46,656 nt of DNA from Pseudomonadota bacterium (GCA_018817385.1 JAHIUA010000071.1:1-46656), one strand, 5' to 3'. Counted from the stretch's first letter, positions 1-8,493 are shown. Numbers and translations: made by a program. The notes: generated by a model not told the origin, from the sequence alone.

Positions 1-40
1 GGTGGGGGGGCGGGGTCGGACCAAGGCAACTATCTGAACT

Positions 41-833
41 TTAATGATTAATCCCTGAAAAATAGGGATTTTCTAGGCTTACAGCGCCATTTTTGGTACC
101 AGAAACAGTGTTGTAAGGAGAGTGAGGCTCTTTAAGAACCATGGCTCTATTGCTGGTGCGCACTGAACACCCGACACATTTTCCAGCAATTCTCTTCTGT
201 ATGTCTTTTATAGAACTCTCTGCACCTGCCGCTACTGTTTCACTCCAGTGAGGTATGCGCTTTGGGAGGATTCTCTTTTTCCATTCTGTTTTAGCCCAGG
301 CACGGTGCTCATTTCGAAAACGTTCTTCTTCCTTTATCAAACAAAGTTCCGTAAGGGCTGTTCTGTCGATTATAGAATAGCGTGGTGGAGGAATTTGAAT
401 TTCATTATATCCGCTAAATCCATAAGCTGAAGGGGGCTGAGCTACCCCTGCCTGTAGCATGTTGAGGTCTCTATGTACCCAAAATATTTTACTAAGTATT
501 TATCGGTCTGGACTGCAGTTGCATGGTATCGCTCTTCCCAAAAGGCTCCCTTTCGTTTGTTACCTAGATTGAATTGCTGGCAGTCCATCCTGCTATTCAT
601 TGCAGGCTTTTTGAAATTACCTCTTCACCGGTGTCTACAGCGAGCAGATGAATATGATTGGAAGTCTCTATGTAATTAAGGAAGCAAAGGCCATATCTTT
701 TTTGGGCCTGGTAAAGCCAATGCCGCTAATGCCTTTTGTCTTTGTCAAATTTCAATAGAAACTCATGCTGATGGCATCGATGGGTGATGTGCCAAACGCA
801 ACCTGGAATAGAATGTCTATTGGCTCGCGGCAT
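41..833 (-). pseudogene. Decayed Y1/REP-associated transposase
   Basis: This is a broken transposase of the Y1_Tnp / REP-associated (RAYT-like) family, single-strand DNA transposases with an HUH motif and a catalytic tyrosine. Read on the minus strand from an ATG at 833, the translation begins MPRANRHSIPGCVWHITHRC and continues to NYIETSNHIHLLAVDTGEE, which carries the HxH metal-binding motif. It resumes as RKGAFWEERYHATAVQTDKY and runs to the family C-terminus (HWSETVAAGAE, then YNTVSGTKNGAVSLENPYF) with its stop at 41. It is disrupted by a TAG near 726-728, a TGA near 597-599 and a frameshift near 570-590. Only the last 139 codons remain open. The order of segments matches the family from my recall; no search was run. 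It is almost certainly inactive. Confidence 0.8.
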
Positions 834-1106
834 TGAAAGGATTTTCTTAAAATGTTTTTTCAGGCCCCAAAAGGGGTTTTTAAGAGCGAAAACGGCTCGT
901 TATCGACAAATGCATACTATAAAAACAAGGTGTTGACAGGGTCCGCTCCCGTGTCGACCGTGTTCACAGCAAGAGATAAATATGTACGTCCGGTAGCAAG
1001 TGGTTGTCCGAAATGCGGGATAAAATCGAGCCAACTGGTCAACAGCCGAGGCCAGGTCTGGCCTTTTGCAGTTTCGTCAACATTTCCTCGTGGCTAACCA
1101 AGAACG

Positions 1107-1649
1107 TTAAACGCCGAATGGGAGTTTGGAGGCCATCATCTTCTTCCTGTCAATCTTGCGCCCGTCAACAATGAATGTTCCGTCGCCAACAGCATGAACC
1201 GTGCGCTTCTCCTTGTGCGTGGTATCGATGTATGCGGCAACTCCCTCTAACACGATAATGTTGTGTTTTTTAACGATGTCGATGACCTTGCACTCTATGT
1301 TGGCGAGGCACTCCTTGATCAAGGGCGACTTGACGACTTTGCCTTGCACAGGTGTGAGTTTGAATTTTGCAAACTTGTCTGTGTCTTTTCCAGAGCACGT
1401 CCCTATACCGACCACCTTATCCAGCATGTCAACCGTGGGAATGGCAATGACGCACCCCCCATTTTTTCGCAACGCCGCGAAAGAGTGATTCCATTCACCC
1501 GTGGTGATGGCAAACACTGGAGTGAAATCCATCACCATGGTCCAGGAGATAGTCATGATGTTGTCTTTCTGCCCATCATGGGTTGTCACAAGGACAACAG
1601 GTCCTGATTCGATTAGGGTAAAGGCCTTGTTCAGTTTCAACTCACGCAT
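1107..1649 (-). CDS. Flavin reductase-like FMN-binding split-barrel protein
   Basis: This is a cytoplasmic protein of the flavin reductase-like family (FMN-binding split barrel, flavoredoxin type). Such proteins bind FMN non-covalently and pass electrons between NAD(P)H or redox proteins and acceptors. The 180 residues fit a single complete domain. The N-terminal strand GPVVLVTTHDGQKDNIMTIS and the following WTMVMDFTPVFAITTGEW are typical of the flavin-binding face. The C-terminal HAVGDGTFIVDGRKID resembles the end of related proteins. No signal peptide or membrane segment is visible. It stands alone, flanked by transposase remnants on both sides, so context says nothing about its partner. 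Whether it acts as a reductase, a flavoredoxin or only an FMN carrier cannot be told from sequence. Confidence 0.75.
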   Translation of the reverse strand: MRELKLNKAFTLIESGPVVLVTTHDGQKDNIMTISWTMVMDFTPVFAITTGEWNHSFAALRKNGGCVIAIPTVDMLDKVVGIGTCSGKDTDKFAKFKLTPVQGKVVKSPLIKECLANIECKVIDIVKKHNIIVLEGVAAYIDTTHKEKRTVHAVGDGTFIVDGRKIDRKKMMASKLPFGV

Positions 1650-1692
1650 GAGAGCATCTCTGGGGATTCCTTTGTCCGATTGTCAGGCATGA

Positions 1693-1872
1693 TTACTTAG
1701 ACATGAGGTAGCAGACGGAAACCTGGAGAGTAAACATCTCAATGGTTTCCTGAAGAACGGTAATGAAAAGTTCATAGTCATTGAACGAGAAGAATATCTT
1801 CTCTCTTCGCCTGTCCCGGTTCATAACGTGATACCAGGTGCCTGGATATTCTATGCGTAGTGGTCTGAACAT
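1693..1872 (-). pseudogene. Truncated Y1 transposase N-terminus (copy A)
   Basis: This is a 5' fragment of a Y1_Tnp transposase. It starts MFRPLRIEYPGTWYHVMNRD, the standard opening of one RAYT-like subgroup, and continues through ETIEMFTLQVSVCYLMSK. It stops exactly where the family continues into the HxH motif (SNHYHLL), so the catalytic domain is missing. About 165 bp of this DNA is repeated at 4650-4812 with roughly 90 percent identity; there the same gene continues further. The break lies about 45 bp upstream of the flavin reductase gene. A hairpin of REP type precedes the start codon (1904-1923). Confidence 0.75.
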
Positions 1873-1903
1873 ATTTTTCTCTACCACACACATTCACCAC
1901 AAA

Positions 1904-1923
1904 GGTCAAGGGAAGACTTGACC
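1904..1923. repeat. REP-like hairpin next to transposase fragment
   Basis: GGTCAAG, a 6-base spacer and CTTGACC form a perfect 7-bp inverted repeat about 30 bp upstream of the transposase fragment start. Short palindromes flanking RAYT-like genes are their usual substrates. A related GC-rich palindromic motif (GGTCGGACC) lies at the left edge of the window near 15-23, close to the first transposase remnant. That these are true REP units is inference. Confidence 0.4.
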
Positions 1924-2105
1924 CCATGTTGTGCGTGTTGTGTTCGGCGGCTTTTGTCATATGATCCCTAACCAATAGTAGTCCCAAGATCGACAATACG
2001 GTCTAATAATATCAAGTGCTTGTGCAACACGCAATCAGTTGTTGTTTCATTGTGTCAATTGGTTATAGTGTCCAGCCCCCATCTTCTTGTTATTCGTCGT
2101 CTTTC

Positions 2106-3635
2106 TTATTTGAGCCACTTTGTGGCATACAAATCTGACCTGCGGCTTTCCAGATTTCGAACACTTCCATGTTGCTGAATCTCTTTCAGAAGGTCAAGGT
2201 CCAAATCTGCCAGCAGTGTCATTTCTGTGTTTGGGGTTGCCTCGGCAGCTACTGCATCATGGGGAAATGCGAAATCGGACGGAGTAAAAATGGCCGCCTG
2301 TGAATACTGGATGTCCATGTTTTCCACCTTTGGTAGATTACCTACACTGCCAGTGATGACCACATAGCATTCATTCTCAATAGCTCTAGCTTGCGCGCAA
2401 CGCCGGACCCTCAGGTAGGCATTTTTGGTGTCTGTCCAATATGGTACCAATAATATTCTCATACCTTTTTCGGCAAGAATGCGGGAAAGCTCTGGAAATT
2501 CGACATCGAAACAGACAAGGATGCCTATTTTGCCAATATCCGTGTTGAATACCTGCAAATGATTTCCTCCCTGAAATCCCCACCACTCAGATTCGTCTGG
2601 AGTAATATGAAGTTTGTATTGCGAATCCCAAGTACCATCACGGCGGCAAAGGAATGAGACGTTGAACAGCTTTTCCTCCTCATACACAGGAAGGCTGCCT
2701 GTAACGATATTAATGTTGTATTTCATTGCCATTTGCAATATGGCTTCCCGCAGGTCTTCGGTTATCTCAGCAAGTAAGCGCATGGCCACCGCAGGCTTTT
2801 TCTGGTCATAATGAGCGAGAAGCGGGGCATTAAACATTTCGGGGAAAAGAAGCAGGTCTGCTTTGTAACCGGATACCGCATCGACAAAAAATTCTATCTG
2901 TTGAAGGAGATCATCAATCCCTTTAAACGAACGCATTTGCCACTGAACCGTGGCTATTCGTGCATTTGATTTTCTTCCCCAGATAATCTTCTTCTTGCTT
3001 TCATAAAAAATATTATTCCATTCTAGTAAAACGGCATAACTTTTCGAACGACTGTCCTCTGGAATGTAGTTTCGAATCGCTCTTTTGGGGTGAAAATCAT
3101 TGGATAGTTGAAACGTTAAGACCTGGTCAATGATCTCTCGATTTTTGACTTTTTCGATGTACTGGTCGGGTGATAACTCCTGTGCATACTTAGCATATCC
3201 CGGGATTCTTCCACCAACAATAATCCCTTTTAGATTTAATTTTTCACACAACTCTTTTCGGGCGTCGTAAATCCTCCTTCCAAGCCGCATGCCCCGGTAA
3301 TCTTTGTGAACAAAAACATCAATTCCGTACAAATAATCCCCTTCAGAATCATTTTTACTGAACTTTCCATTGTCAACGATATCTTCATATGAGTGGTTAT
3401 TCTCTATTTTCGAGTAATCAACTATAAGGGTTAACGCAGCACAAACCACTCGACCGTTGTCTTCAATGCAGATTTGACCATCCGGAAATAGTGTCAGGAG
3501 TCTCAAAATTTCCTCTTTACTCCATGCTCCACCCATTCCTGAATACGCCTGCTGCATAATGGCTTCAATATCAGAATAGTCGGAGAGCCTCAAACTCCTA
3601 ATTTCAAGTTTATGTTCAACGGGGTCGGTATCCAC
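2106..3635 (-). CDS. GNAT acetyltransferase-nitrilase fusion (YhcX-like)
   Basis: This two-domain enzyme has an N-terminal GNAT acetyltransferase domain (about residues 10-200) and a C-terminal carbon-nitrogen hydrolase of the nitrilase superfamily (about 220-500). The architecture matches Bacillus YhcX-type proteins. The GNAT part shows DVFVHKDYRGMRLGRRIYD, the acetyl-CoA loop region. The nitrilase part carries the three catalytic signatures: Glu in LLLFPEMF, Lys in SQYKLHITPDE and Cys in GILVCFDVEFPELSR. The start chosen is a GTG at 3635, preceded by AAGGAG at ideal spacing. The frame stays open upstream to a TTG at 3707, but that has no ribosome site. No signal peptide is seen. The substrate is unknown; an amide or nitrile hydrolysed in cooperation with acetylation is a guess. 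It stands alone between transposon debris. Confidence 0.85.
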   Translation of the reverse strand: MDTDPVEHKLEIRSLRLSDYSDIEAIMQQAYSGMGGAWSKEEILRLLTLFPDGQICIEDNGRVVCAALTLIVDYSKIENNHSYEDIVDNGKFSKNDSEGDYLYGIDVFVHKDYRGMRLGRRIYDARKELCEKLNLKGIIVGGRIPGYAKYAQELSPDQYIEKVKNREIIDQVLTFQLSNDFHPKRAIRNYIPEDSRSKSYAVLLEWNNIFYESKKKIIWGRKSNARIATVQWQMRSFKGIDDLLQQIEFFVDAVSGYKADLLLFPEMFNAPLLAHYDQKKPAVAMRLLAEITEDLREAILQMAMKYNINIVTGSLPVYEEEKLFNVSFLCRRDGTWDSQYKLHITPDESEWWGFQGGNHLQVFNTDIGKIGILVCFDVEFPELSRILAEKGMRILLVPYWTDTKNAYLRVRRCAQARAIENECYVVITGSVGNLPKVENMDIQYSQAAIFTPSDFAFPHDAVAAEATPNTEMTLLADLDLDLLKEIQQHGSVRNLESRRSDLYATKWLK

Positions 3636-4008
3636 AGTATCTCCTTTTTCTATTTTTTGAGCCAAGCTTGAAATATAATAATGCTGTTTACGTGTACGTT
3701 GCGGCAATGAAAGATGAATTTAATATGACTTAACCATATCGTTTTTTTGCTCTAAAAAAACCATCGAAGTCATCTCCTGTTATCTTATATCAAGTTAAGC
3801 AGGAACTCCTGCTTCGGGTGTCATTTAGTCAGGAATAGAATGTTGTTGGGCTCTGGGACTACGATATTCAAACATCCTATGTTTTCGTTTTTACATTAAA
3901 TATTCCATTGTTTCCCTTGGAAAAGTCTGTGTTTAATGATGATTTTTCATGTTTTCTGCCAGGTAGCGCGGCCCGACCCCGATTGTTAATACCCGATTGT
4001 TACGGTTG

Positions 4009-4160
4009 TCCTGGAATAATTTTTCCCTCGTTCTATGTGTCCACGAAAGGATCGCTTTTAAATAAAGATTAATGCTTGTCTAATTTGTCTCTAAAAACCT
4101 CATCGTTATGGCTGTAGCTAATGAAAATTTTGTCATTTTTTTGGGCATATGTTTTCTTGT
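4009..4160 (-). pseudogene. TIR-domain gene remnant
   Basis: On the minus strand this stretch translates to KIFISYSHNDEVFRDKLDKH, stop, SLFKSDPFVDT, stop, NEGKIIPG. This is the opening third of a bacterial TIR domain: the FISYSHND motif of strand A, then the D-WNE-KI-PG segment. Two in-frame stops (about 4066 and 4033) and a frameshift just before KIF, next to a run of seven A on the minus strand, destroy it. Nothing recognisable follows the IIPG point. Bacterial TIR proteins are NAD-cleaving or scaffold proteins, often in anti-phage systems. This copy cannot be functional. The assignment rests on the motif alone, over about 45 codons. Confidence 0.6.
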
Positions 4161-4479
4161 AGGGCCAACTAGTTATAAATTCTCATGACTATGTTTGCAG
4201 ATGCTCTGTATGAATAGCTCTCTCAGGACTATCTTCCTTGCTGAGCATTTATTGGCTTGTGTACGCACTGCAAGGGCGTGAACTCATGGCGTTAAAGCCC
4301 CCTGTAAGTGTTCCCTTTAACGCTCCGAAACGTAACATAAATTATTAGCTGATGGCAAGGGCGTTAGCGTGAGGTGGGTAAGTCAGCACAACATGATTAC
4401 GAAAGAAATGGGCTAACGCCATAGATCAAATCTCCTTTTGACCTATGTTGAGTTTGATAGAGGAATGTAGCGAACAGCA

Positions 4480-4995
4480 CACCTCAAGAAGATGATTGTC
4501 GTTATCCACAACCACCGTCTTGAATCGTCAGCGGAACAACTGTCCTTCGTTTTTGTGCGCCCGATTGAAGCGCTGGGTATATACGCCGTTAATGTGCCTT
4601 ATGCAGCGGGAAATGTTGCCGTTTGGGGTATGGATTAGCAGATGGTAATGGTCAGACCTGAGGCAGCAGGCGGAACCGTTGAGAGTAAACATCTCAACGG
4701 TTTTCTGAAAAACGGTAATGAAAAGTTCATAGTCATTGAACGAGAAGAATATCTTCTCTCTTCGCCTGTTCGGTTCATAAGGCGATAGCAGGTGCCTGGA
4801 TATTCTATGCCTAGGAGTCTGTCGGATTTAGAGAATCGTAGCGAAAATTAGAGAAATCGAGACCAGATTTTCATGGATTTGAGGCGAATAGCAGGCCTAT
4901 TTAACGAAAAGCCATGGAAATATGGGCCGATTTGTCAAATTTGCAGCAGATTTATGTCTAAGTCCGACAGGCTCCTAGGGCCCCACCTCAGGCAT
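4480..4995 (-). pseudogene. Y1 transposase pseudogene (copy B), split by MITE
   Basis: This is a second relative of the 1693-1872 fragment. It starts at an ATG at 4995 behind a strong GGAGGAGGT. A 160-bp element at 4815-4974 interrupts it directly after the first codons. On the far side it continues with IEYPGTCYRLMN, a frameshift near 4768, VEMFTLNGSACCL, then SDHYHLLIHTPNGNISRCIR, HINGVYTQRFNRAHKNEGQ and, after a TGA, RFKTVVVDNDNHLLEV. The HYH motif and the NGVYTQRFN block are family hallmarks. Beyond about 4480 no further similarity is seen, so the C-terminus is gone. A one-base loss near the element junction also breaks the frame. It is inactive. Confidence 0.75.
4815..4974. mobile_element. 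160-bp MITE-like element, copy 1, with CTAG target repeats
   Basis: This non-coding element has terminal inverted repeats of about 19 bp: GAGTCTGTCGGATTTAGA at the left, and the complement of GAGCCTGTCGGACTTAGA at the right, two mismatches. It is bracketed by CTAG on both sides (4811-4814 and 4975-4978), which reads as a 4-bp target duplication. A second copy starts at 46521, also after CTAG, with only about two differences over the 136 bp visible. It carries no gene. A short open frame across it (4873-5079) has no ribosome site and is not a gene. The parent transposase is unknown; a CTAG target is used by IS5-type elements, but the family is not established. Confidence 0.75.
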
Positions 4996-5156
4996 ACCTC
5001 CTCCATGCCCGCAAAATCGACATGCTCCTCTATGAGGATTTATACAAGGTCTGAGGCTATGGTCCCGCAAAAAAGGTAGCAAAAAGAAGGCCCTGTTGTT
5101 CAGGGTGCCTCTGTCCTCAGCCATCCATCTGCTATTCACTCAGATGTTAAATAATG

Positions 5157-5195
5157 AAAAAGGGTGATAGAGTTTTCCTCCATCACCCTTTTTTT
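5157..5195 (-). terminator. Rho-independent terminator of the panC-panD operon
   Basis: AAAAAGGGTGAT and its complement form a stem of about 12 bp or more with a loop around TTTTCC, bordered by A and T runs on either side. It lies 11 bp after the stop of the aminotransferase gene and closes the minus-strand operon. The symmetric A/T tracts would let it work in both directions. Confidence 0.85.
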
Positions 5196-5206
5196 ATGGT
5201 TTCGAA

Positions 5207-6409
5207 TCAGGCTTTTGCTGCTTTTTCCAGGGCCTGGCAAATTTTATTCAACTGTTCTTCACTCATCTTGATAGACACCGGATAAACCAGGGTCCTGGAC
5301 ATGAGATCCGCAGACTTTGGTAAGGCTTGAGGATCGTAGACGACCCTTCGTTTTCCACCAGGCTCAGCAAAGGGCCAGCCGCTTGCGGCCGTGGTGGAGC
5401 CTTTGAGCAGGTGTTCCCATTTGGGATAGAAATGCCAGGTGTTCTCACTGAAATTAATAGCTCCTACTCCTTCGCCTGCCAGGACACTATTCACCTTTCG
5501 ACACTGTTCGCTGGACTCCAGGATAAAGGCGAAAAAGGTCGCAGTGTCACCGGCCTCATCCACTAACGTCCGGAATTTCACCCCGGGAATGGCCGATGCT
5601 GCATCACGCAGGCGCTTCTTGTTTGCCTTCTGGGCTACGATCATTGAATCGAGTTTTGCCAGCTGCGCAATCCCCATGGCTCCCTGCAGCTCCATCATCC
5701 GGTAATTGAAACCGATGAAACTGCGACTCTCTCCACCACGTCCACCAGGATTGACAACATGGTCATGGCCATGATCATGGTACTCGGACATGGTGCGCCA
5801 CATCTTTTCATCATTGGTAATGATCATACCACCTTCACCGGTGGTCATGGTCTTTACCGAATCAAAAGAAAAGGTTCCACACTGACCAAAGGTACCCAGG
5901 TGCTGACCATTTATCCTTCCTCCGGCAGACTGGGCAGTATCTTCAAGAACAGGGATATTATGTTTTTGGGCAATTTCGACTATCTCTGCAATGCGTGCCT
6001 GAGCACCAAGCATATGAACAGGGATGATACACCGAGTTTTATCCGTAATTTTTGTGGCAAGATCGGCAGGATCCATGTTCAGAGTCTCATCGACCTCGGT
6101 AAAAACAGGGATGGCACCGATATCGAGAATAGCTTCCCAGGTGGCAACGAAGGTGAAGCCCTGAGTAATAACTTCATCACCCGGTCCAACCCCTAAAGCC
6201 GCCAGGGCAACTTTGAGGGCAGCAGTCCCGGAAGTGACTGCCTGAGCAAAACCAGCCCCACAGTAACCTGCAAATTTCTTTTCAAAATCCAGAACCTTAT
6301 AAACACCCTGGCGCTGAGCACCAAATTCATAGCGAAAGAGGATCCCTGTTTCCAGAACATCCATAATTTCTTTCTTTTCTTCATCTCCAAAAACTTCAAA
6401 GCCTGGCAT
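5207..6409 (-). CDS. kdnA: DegT-family PLP aminotransferase, KdnA-like (8-amino-Kdo pathway)
   Basis: This PLP-dependent sugar aminotransferase belongs to the DegT/DnrJ/EryC1/StrS family. The 400 residues begin MPGFEVFGDEEK and contain FRYEFGAQRQG, SFDSVKTMTTGEGG (the Lys is the PLP Schiff base), YHDHGHDH and, near the end, LPKSADLMSRTL. From memory these blocks match Shewanella KdnA, which aminates an oxidised Kdo to 8-amino-3,8-dideoxy-octulosonate (Kdo8N) for lipopolysaccharide. The start is the ATG at 6409 with TAGGAG six bases upstream; an in-frame TTG at 6415 is less likely. It is last in the operon after panD. The partner oxidase KdnB is not in the window, so the substrate remains an inference. 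Family assignment is sure; the KdnA role is moderately sure. Confidence 0.75.
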   Translation of the reverse strand: MPGFEVFGDEEKKEIMDVLETGILFRYEFGAQRQGVYKVLDFEKKFAGYCGAGFAQAVTSGTAALKVALAALGVGPGDEVITQGFTFVATWEAILDIGAIPVFTEVDETLNMDPADLATKITDKTRCIIPVHMLGAQARIAEIVEIAQKHNIPVLEDTAQSAGGRINGQHLGTFGQCGTFSFDSVKTMTTGEGGMIITNDEKMWRTMSEYHDHGHDHVVNPGGRGGESRSFIGFNYRMMELQGAMGIAQLAKLDSMIVAQKANKKRLRDAASAIPGVKFRTLVDEAGDTATFFAFILESSEQCRKVNSVLAGEGVGAINFSENTWHFYPKWEHLLKGSTTAASGWPFAEPGGKRRVVYDPQALPKSADLMSRTLVYPVSIKMSEEQLNKICQALEKAAKA

Positions 6410-6520
6410 GTACAACTCCTAATTATAAATTATCTGGTACTACTAATAAAACTCAACAAACAGCTGGGGGTGGTGAGGTATGCCAACCACGTCCAGACTG
6501 GTATTGAGACTCATACAACA

Positions 6521-6883
6521 CTATCTGGTAAGCATTTTTTTTATCTTATTTTTCTCATCGAGCAGGGCAATATCGGGGTGATAGCCCTCAAGCTCACTGT
6601 CGGGATAAAATCCATAGGTCACAATGATAACAAGGTCTCCAACCATCCCTTTTCGGGCAGCAGCACCATTAAGACCGATAACACCGGATCCGGCCTCTCC
6701 TGGGATGGCATAGGTGTCGAAGCGTTCCCCGTTATTAATATTATAGATCTTTACTCGTTCAAAGGGAATCATCCCCACAGCATTAAGTAAATCTTTGTCA
6801 ATTGTCAAGCTCCCCTCATAATCGAGGTTTGCTTGGGTAATGGTGGCCCGGTGAAGCTTGGCCTTGAGCATTTGGCGTAGCAT
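6521..6883 (-). CDS. panD: Aspartate 1-decarboxylase
   Basis: It makes beta-alanine from L-aspartate for pantothenate and coenzyme A synthesis in the cytoplasm. The 120 residues are full length for PanD. The self-cleavage site is YEGSLTID: the chain splits at Gly24-Ser25 and Ser25 becomes the pyruvoyl cofactor. The catalytic-site stretch [16 protein letters not shown] and [14 protein letters not shown] are also present. It lies 69 bp downstream of panC and 111 bp upstream of the KdnA-like gene, all on the minus strand, which fits a pantothenate operon: PanC uses the beta-alanine made here. Confidence 0.95.
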   Translation of the reverse strand: MLRQMLKAKLHRATITQANLDYEGSLTIDKDLLNAVGMIPFERVKIYNINNGERFDTYAIPGEAGSGVIGLNGAAARKGMVGDLVIIVTYGFYPDSELEGYHPDIALLDEKNKIKKMLTR

Positions 6884-6952
6884 ATCTGTTACCTGTTATG
6901 GTTTTATGGCCTCATAGCTATCTGACCATTTTGTGAGTTTATTTTTTTCTAA

Positions 6953-7801
6953 TTATAGTAATGCTGAATTATCCAGCAACCGAATGCGCTGATTTATGTT
7001 AACGGCAAGAACCAGCATACTTTCGGAGCTGATCCGCTCACAAGGCTGCAGGGAAGTTCGATCAACGATTTCAACGTAATCTATAATGCACTGCGGATGG
7101 CTGACAATGAGCCCTGAAACCGCCTCTTTGATCTGCTCCGGAGAAGGTCTTTCTGCTTGTTTTACCATCTTTTTGGCATGGGTTATGGCCTTTGACAGGG
7201 AATGGGCCGCATCCATTTCATCTTCTTTGAGATAGGTGTTACGAGAGCTCATGGCCAGCCCGCTTTGTTCGCGAACGATTGGGTGACCAATGATCTCTAT
7301 GGGAAAATTCAGGTCTCTGACCATCTGCCGGATCACGGCCAGCTGCTGGAAATCTTTTTCTCCGAAGACAGCACTATGCGGCAAGGTCAGGTTAAAGAGT
7401 TTGGCAACCACTGTTGTCACACCGTCGAAATGCCCTGGCCTGCTGGCCCCGCACAAACCTGCAGTCAGTCCATCGACATGGATGCGGGTTGTACACCCCT
7501 CAGGATACATGAGAGCGACATCTGGAGCGTAGAGAACAGCAACGCCCTCTGCCTCGGCAAGTCTGCGATCTCTTTCAAGGTCATGAGGGTAGTTGTCCAG
7601 GTCCTCAGTGGGACCGAATTGTATGGGGTTGACAAAAAGACTGACAACAACCCTGTCTGTAACTGTACGGGCCTTACGCATCAGGGCAAGATGGCCGGCA
7701 TGAAACCAGCCCATGGTCGGAACCAGGCCAATTTTCAGCCCATCTCGTCTCCAGGTCAGAGCCAAGGCCTGCATTTCCTTAGGGGTAGTGACTACTTGCA
7801 T
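6953..7801 (-). CDS. panC: Pantothenate synthetase
   Basis: It joins pantoate and beta-alanine with ATP to form pantothenate, through a pantoyl-adenylate. The 282 residues are full length. Visible signatures are the nucleotidyltransferase block LVPTMGWFHAGHLALM (HxGH), FGEKDFQQLAVIRQMVRDL (pantoate and ATP site) and AMSSRNTYL (KMSKS-like loop). The start ATG at 7801 shares one base with the TAA of the TPR gene upstream (TAATG), so the two are translationally coupled. panD follows; together they supply two of the four steps of vitamin B5 synthesis. Confidence 0.95.
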   Translation of the reverse strand: MQVVTTPKEMQALALTWRRDGLKIGLVPTMGWFHAGHLALMRKARTVTDRVVVSLFVNPIQFGPTEDLDNYPHDLERDRRLAEAEGVAVLYAPDVALMYPEGCTTRIHVDGLTAGLCGASRPGHFDGVTTVVAKLFNLTLPHSAVFGEKDFQQLAVIRQMVRDLNFPIEIIGHPIVREQSGLAMSSRNTYLKEDEMDAAHSLSKAITHAKKMVKQAERPSPEQIKEAVSGLIVSHPQCIIDYVEIVDRTSLQPCERISSESMLVLAVNINQRIRLLDNSALL

Positions 7802-8493
7802 TACTTCACACGAAGTCGAGTAATTTTTTCCATGATCATTGCCTTATTCTCATCATTTTGCATCTCTCCAAGAAAGGTCCCCAGATACTCTTCGTAAACT
7901 TCCAGAGCTTTATTAGTCTGGCCCTGTGCTTCAAAGACACGGGCCATACCTCTATAGGCCTGATCTTTGAATCCGTCTATATTTTTGAGACTGGCGTAGG
8001 CAGAAGCAGCGGCTTCATAGTTTTTTGCAGCCTCATTGGCCTGAGCAAGGCCATAATTAACCAGATAATACATCGGGTTTGAACTGCTTATTTTTTCCTG
8101 TACCTGTGAATACTGTTTGATGGCCTCTGCATAGAGACTGTCTCTCATGGCCTGATGACCAAGCTCTATCCTTGCCCAGCTGGCTGAAGGAGTGCCTGAA
8201 AAATCAGCTGCCACTTGCTGCAGACTCTTCACTCTGGCATCACCTTCTGCCTCAAGTGCAAGAGCCAGGCTACTCGCTCCATTTTCAAAACGAGTGGTGC
8301 GATAGCTTCTGTAGAGCGAACCAGCAATGACCAGAAAAATTATGACAGCCGCCGTTATCTGAATCGCCTTTTGGTTTTGTCTTATAAAACGTATTGTTCC
8401 GGGCGGAAGATTAAGCTGGTCCAGTAATCCGCTGGTTTGGCTGTAGGCCTGTTCTGCCACTACTTTTTGATTAAACGCACTCTGTTCACTCAT
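7801..8493 (-). CDS. Membrane-anchored TPR protein, YfgM-like
   Basis: This 230-residue protein has a cytoplasmic N-tail of about 45 residues, one membrane segment (about 46-66, ITAAVIIFLVIAGSLY) and a long alpha-helical tetratricopeptide region outside the membrane. Repeats are visible in SWARIELGHQAMRDSLYAEA and in YGLAQANEAAKNYEAAASAY. Topology and length resemble YfgM, a periplasmic-facing ancillary subunit of the Sec translocon, but such proteins diverge widely. It is first in the panC-panD operon and overlaps panC by one base. A role in protein export is inferred from the fold only; no functional link with pantothenate is evident. Confidence 0.7.
   Translation of the reverse strand: MSEQSAFNQKVVAEQAYSQTSGLLDQLNLPPGTIRFIRQNQKAIQITAAVIIFLVIAGSLYRSYRTTRFENGASSLALALEAEGDARVKSLQQVAADFSGTPSASWARIELGHQAMRDSLYAEAIKQYSQVQEKISSSNPMYYLVNYGLAQANEAAKNYEAAASAYASLKNIDGFKDQAYRGMARVFEAQGQTNKALEVYEEYLGTFLGEMQNDENKAMIMEKITRLRVK

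Noticed and set aside
852-1097. 81-codon plus frame in the accessory zone
   Set aside because: No domain, no ribosome site; the sequence before it is only the end of a decayed transposase region. A small CCCC-AAAA-GGGG-TTTTT hairpin at its start was noted but is too short to call.
4873-5079. 68-codon plus frame across the MITE-like element
   Set aside because: It runs from inside the element into transposase debris, so it is a chance frame.
5080-5112. Possible minus-strand terminator (GGCACCCTG/CAGGGCC with CTTCTTTTT)
   Set aside because: The stem has a bulge and the T run is broken; the clear terminator at 5157-5195 already serves the upstream operon.
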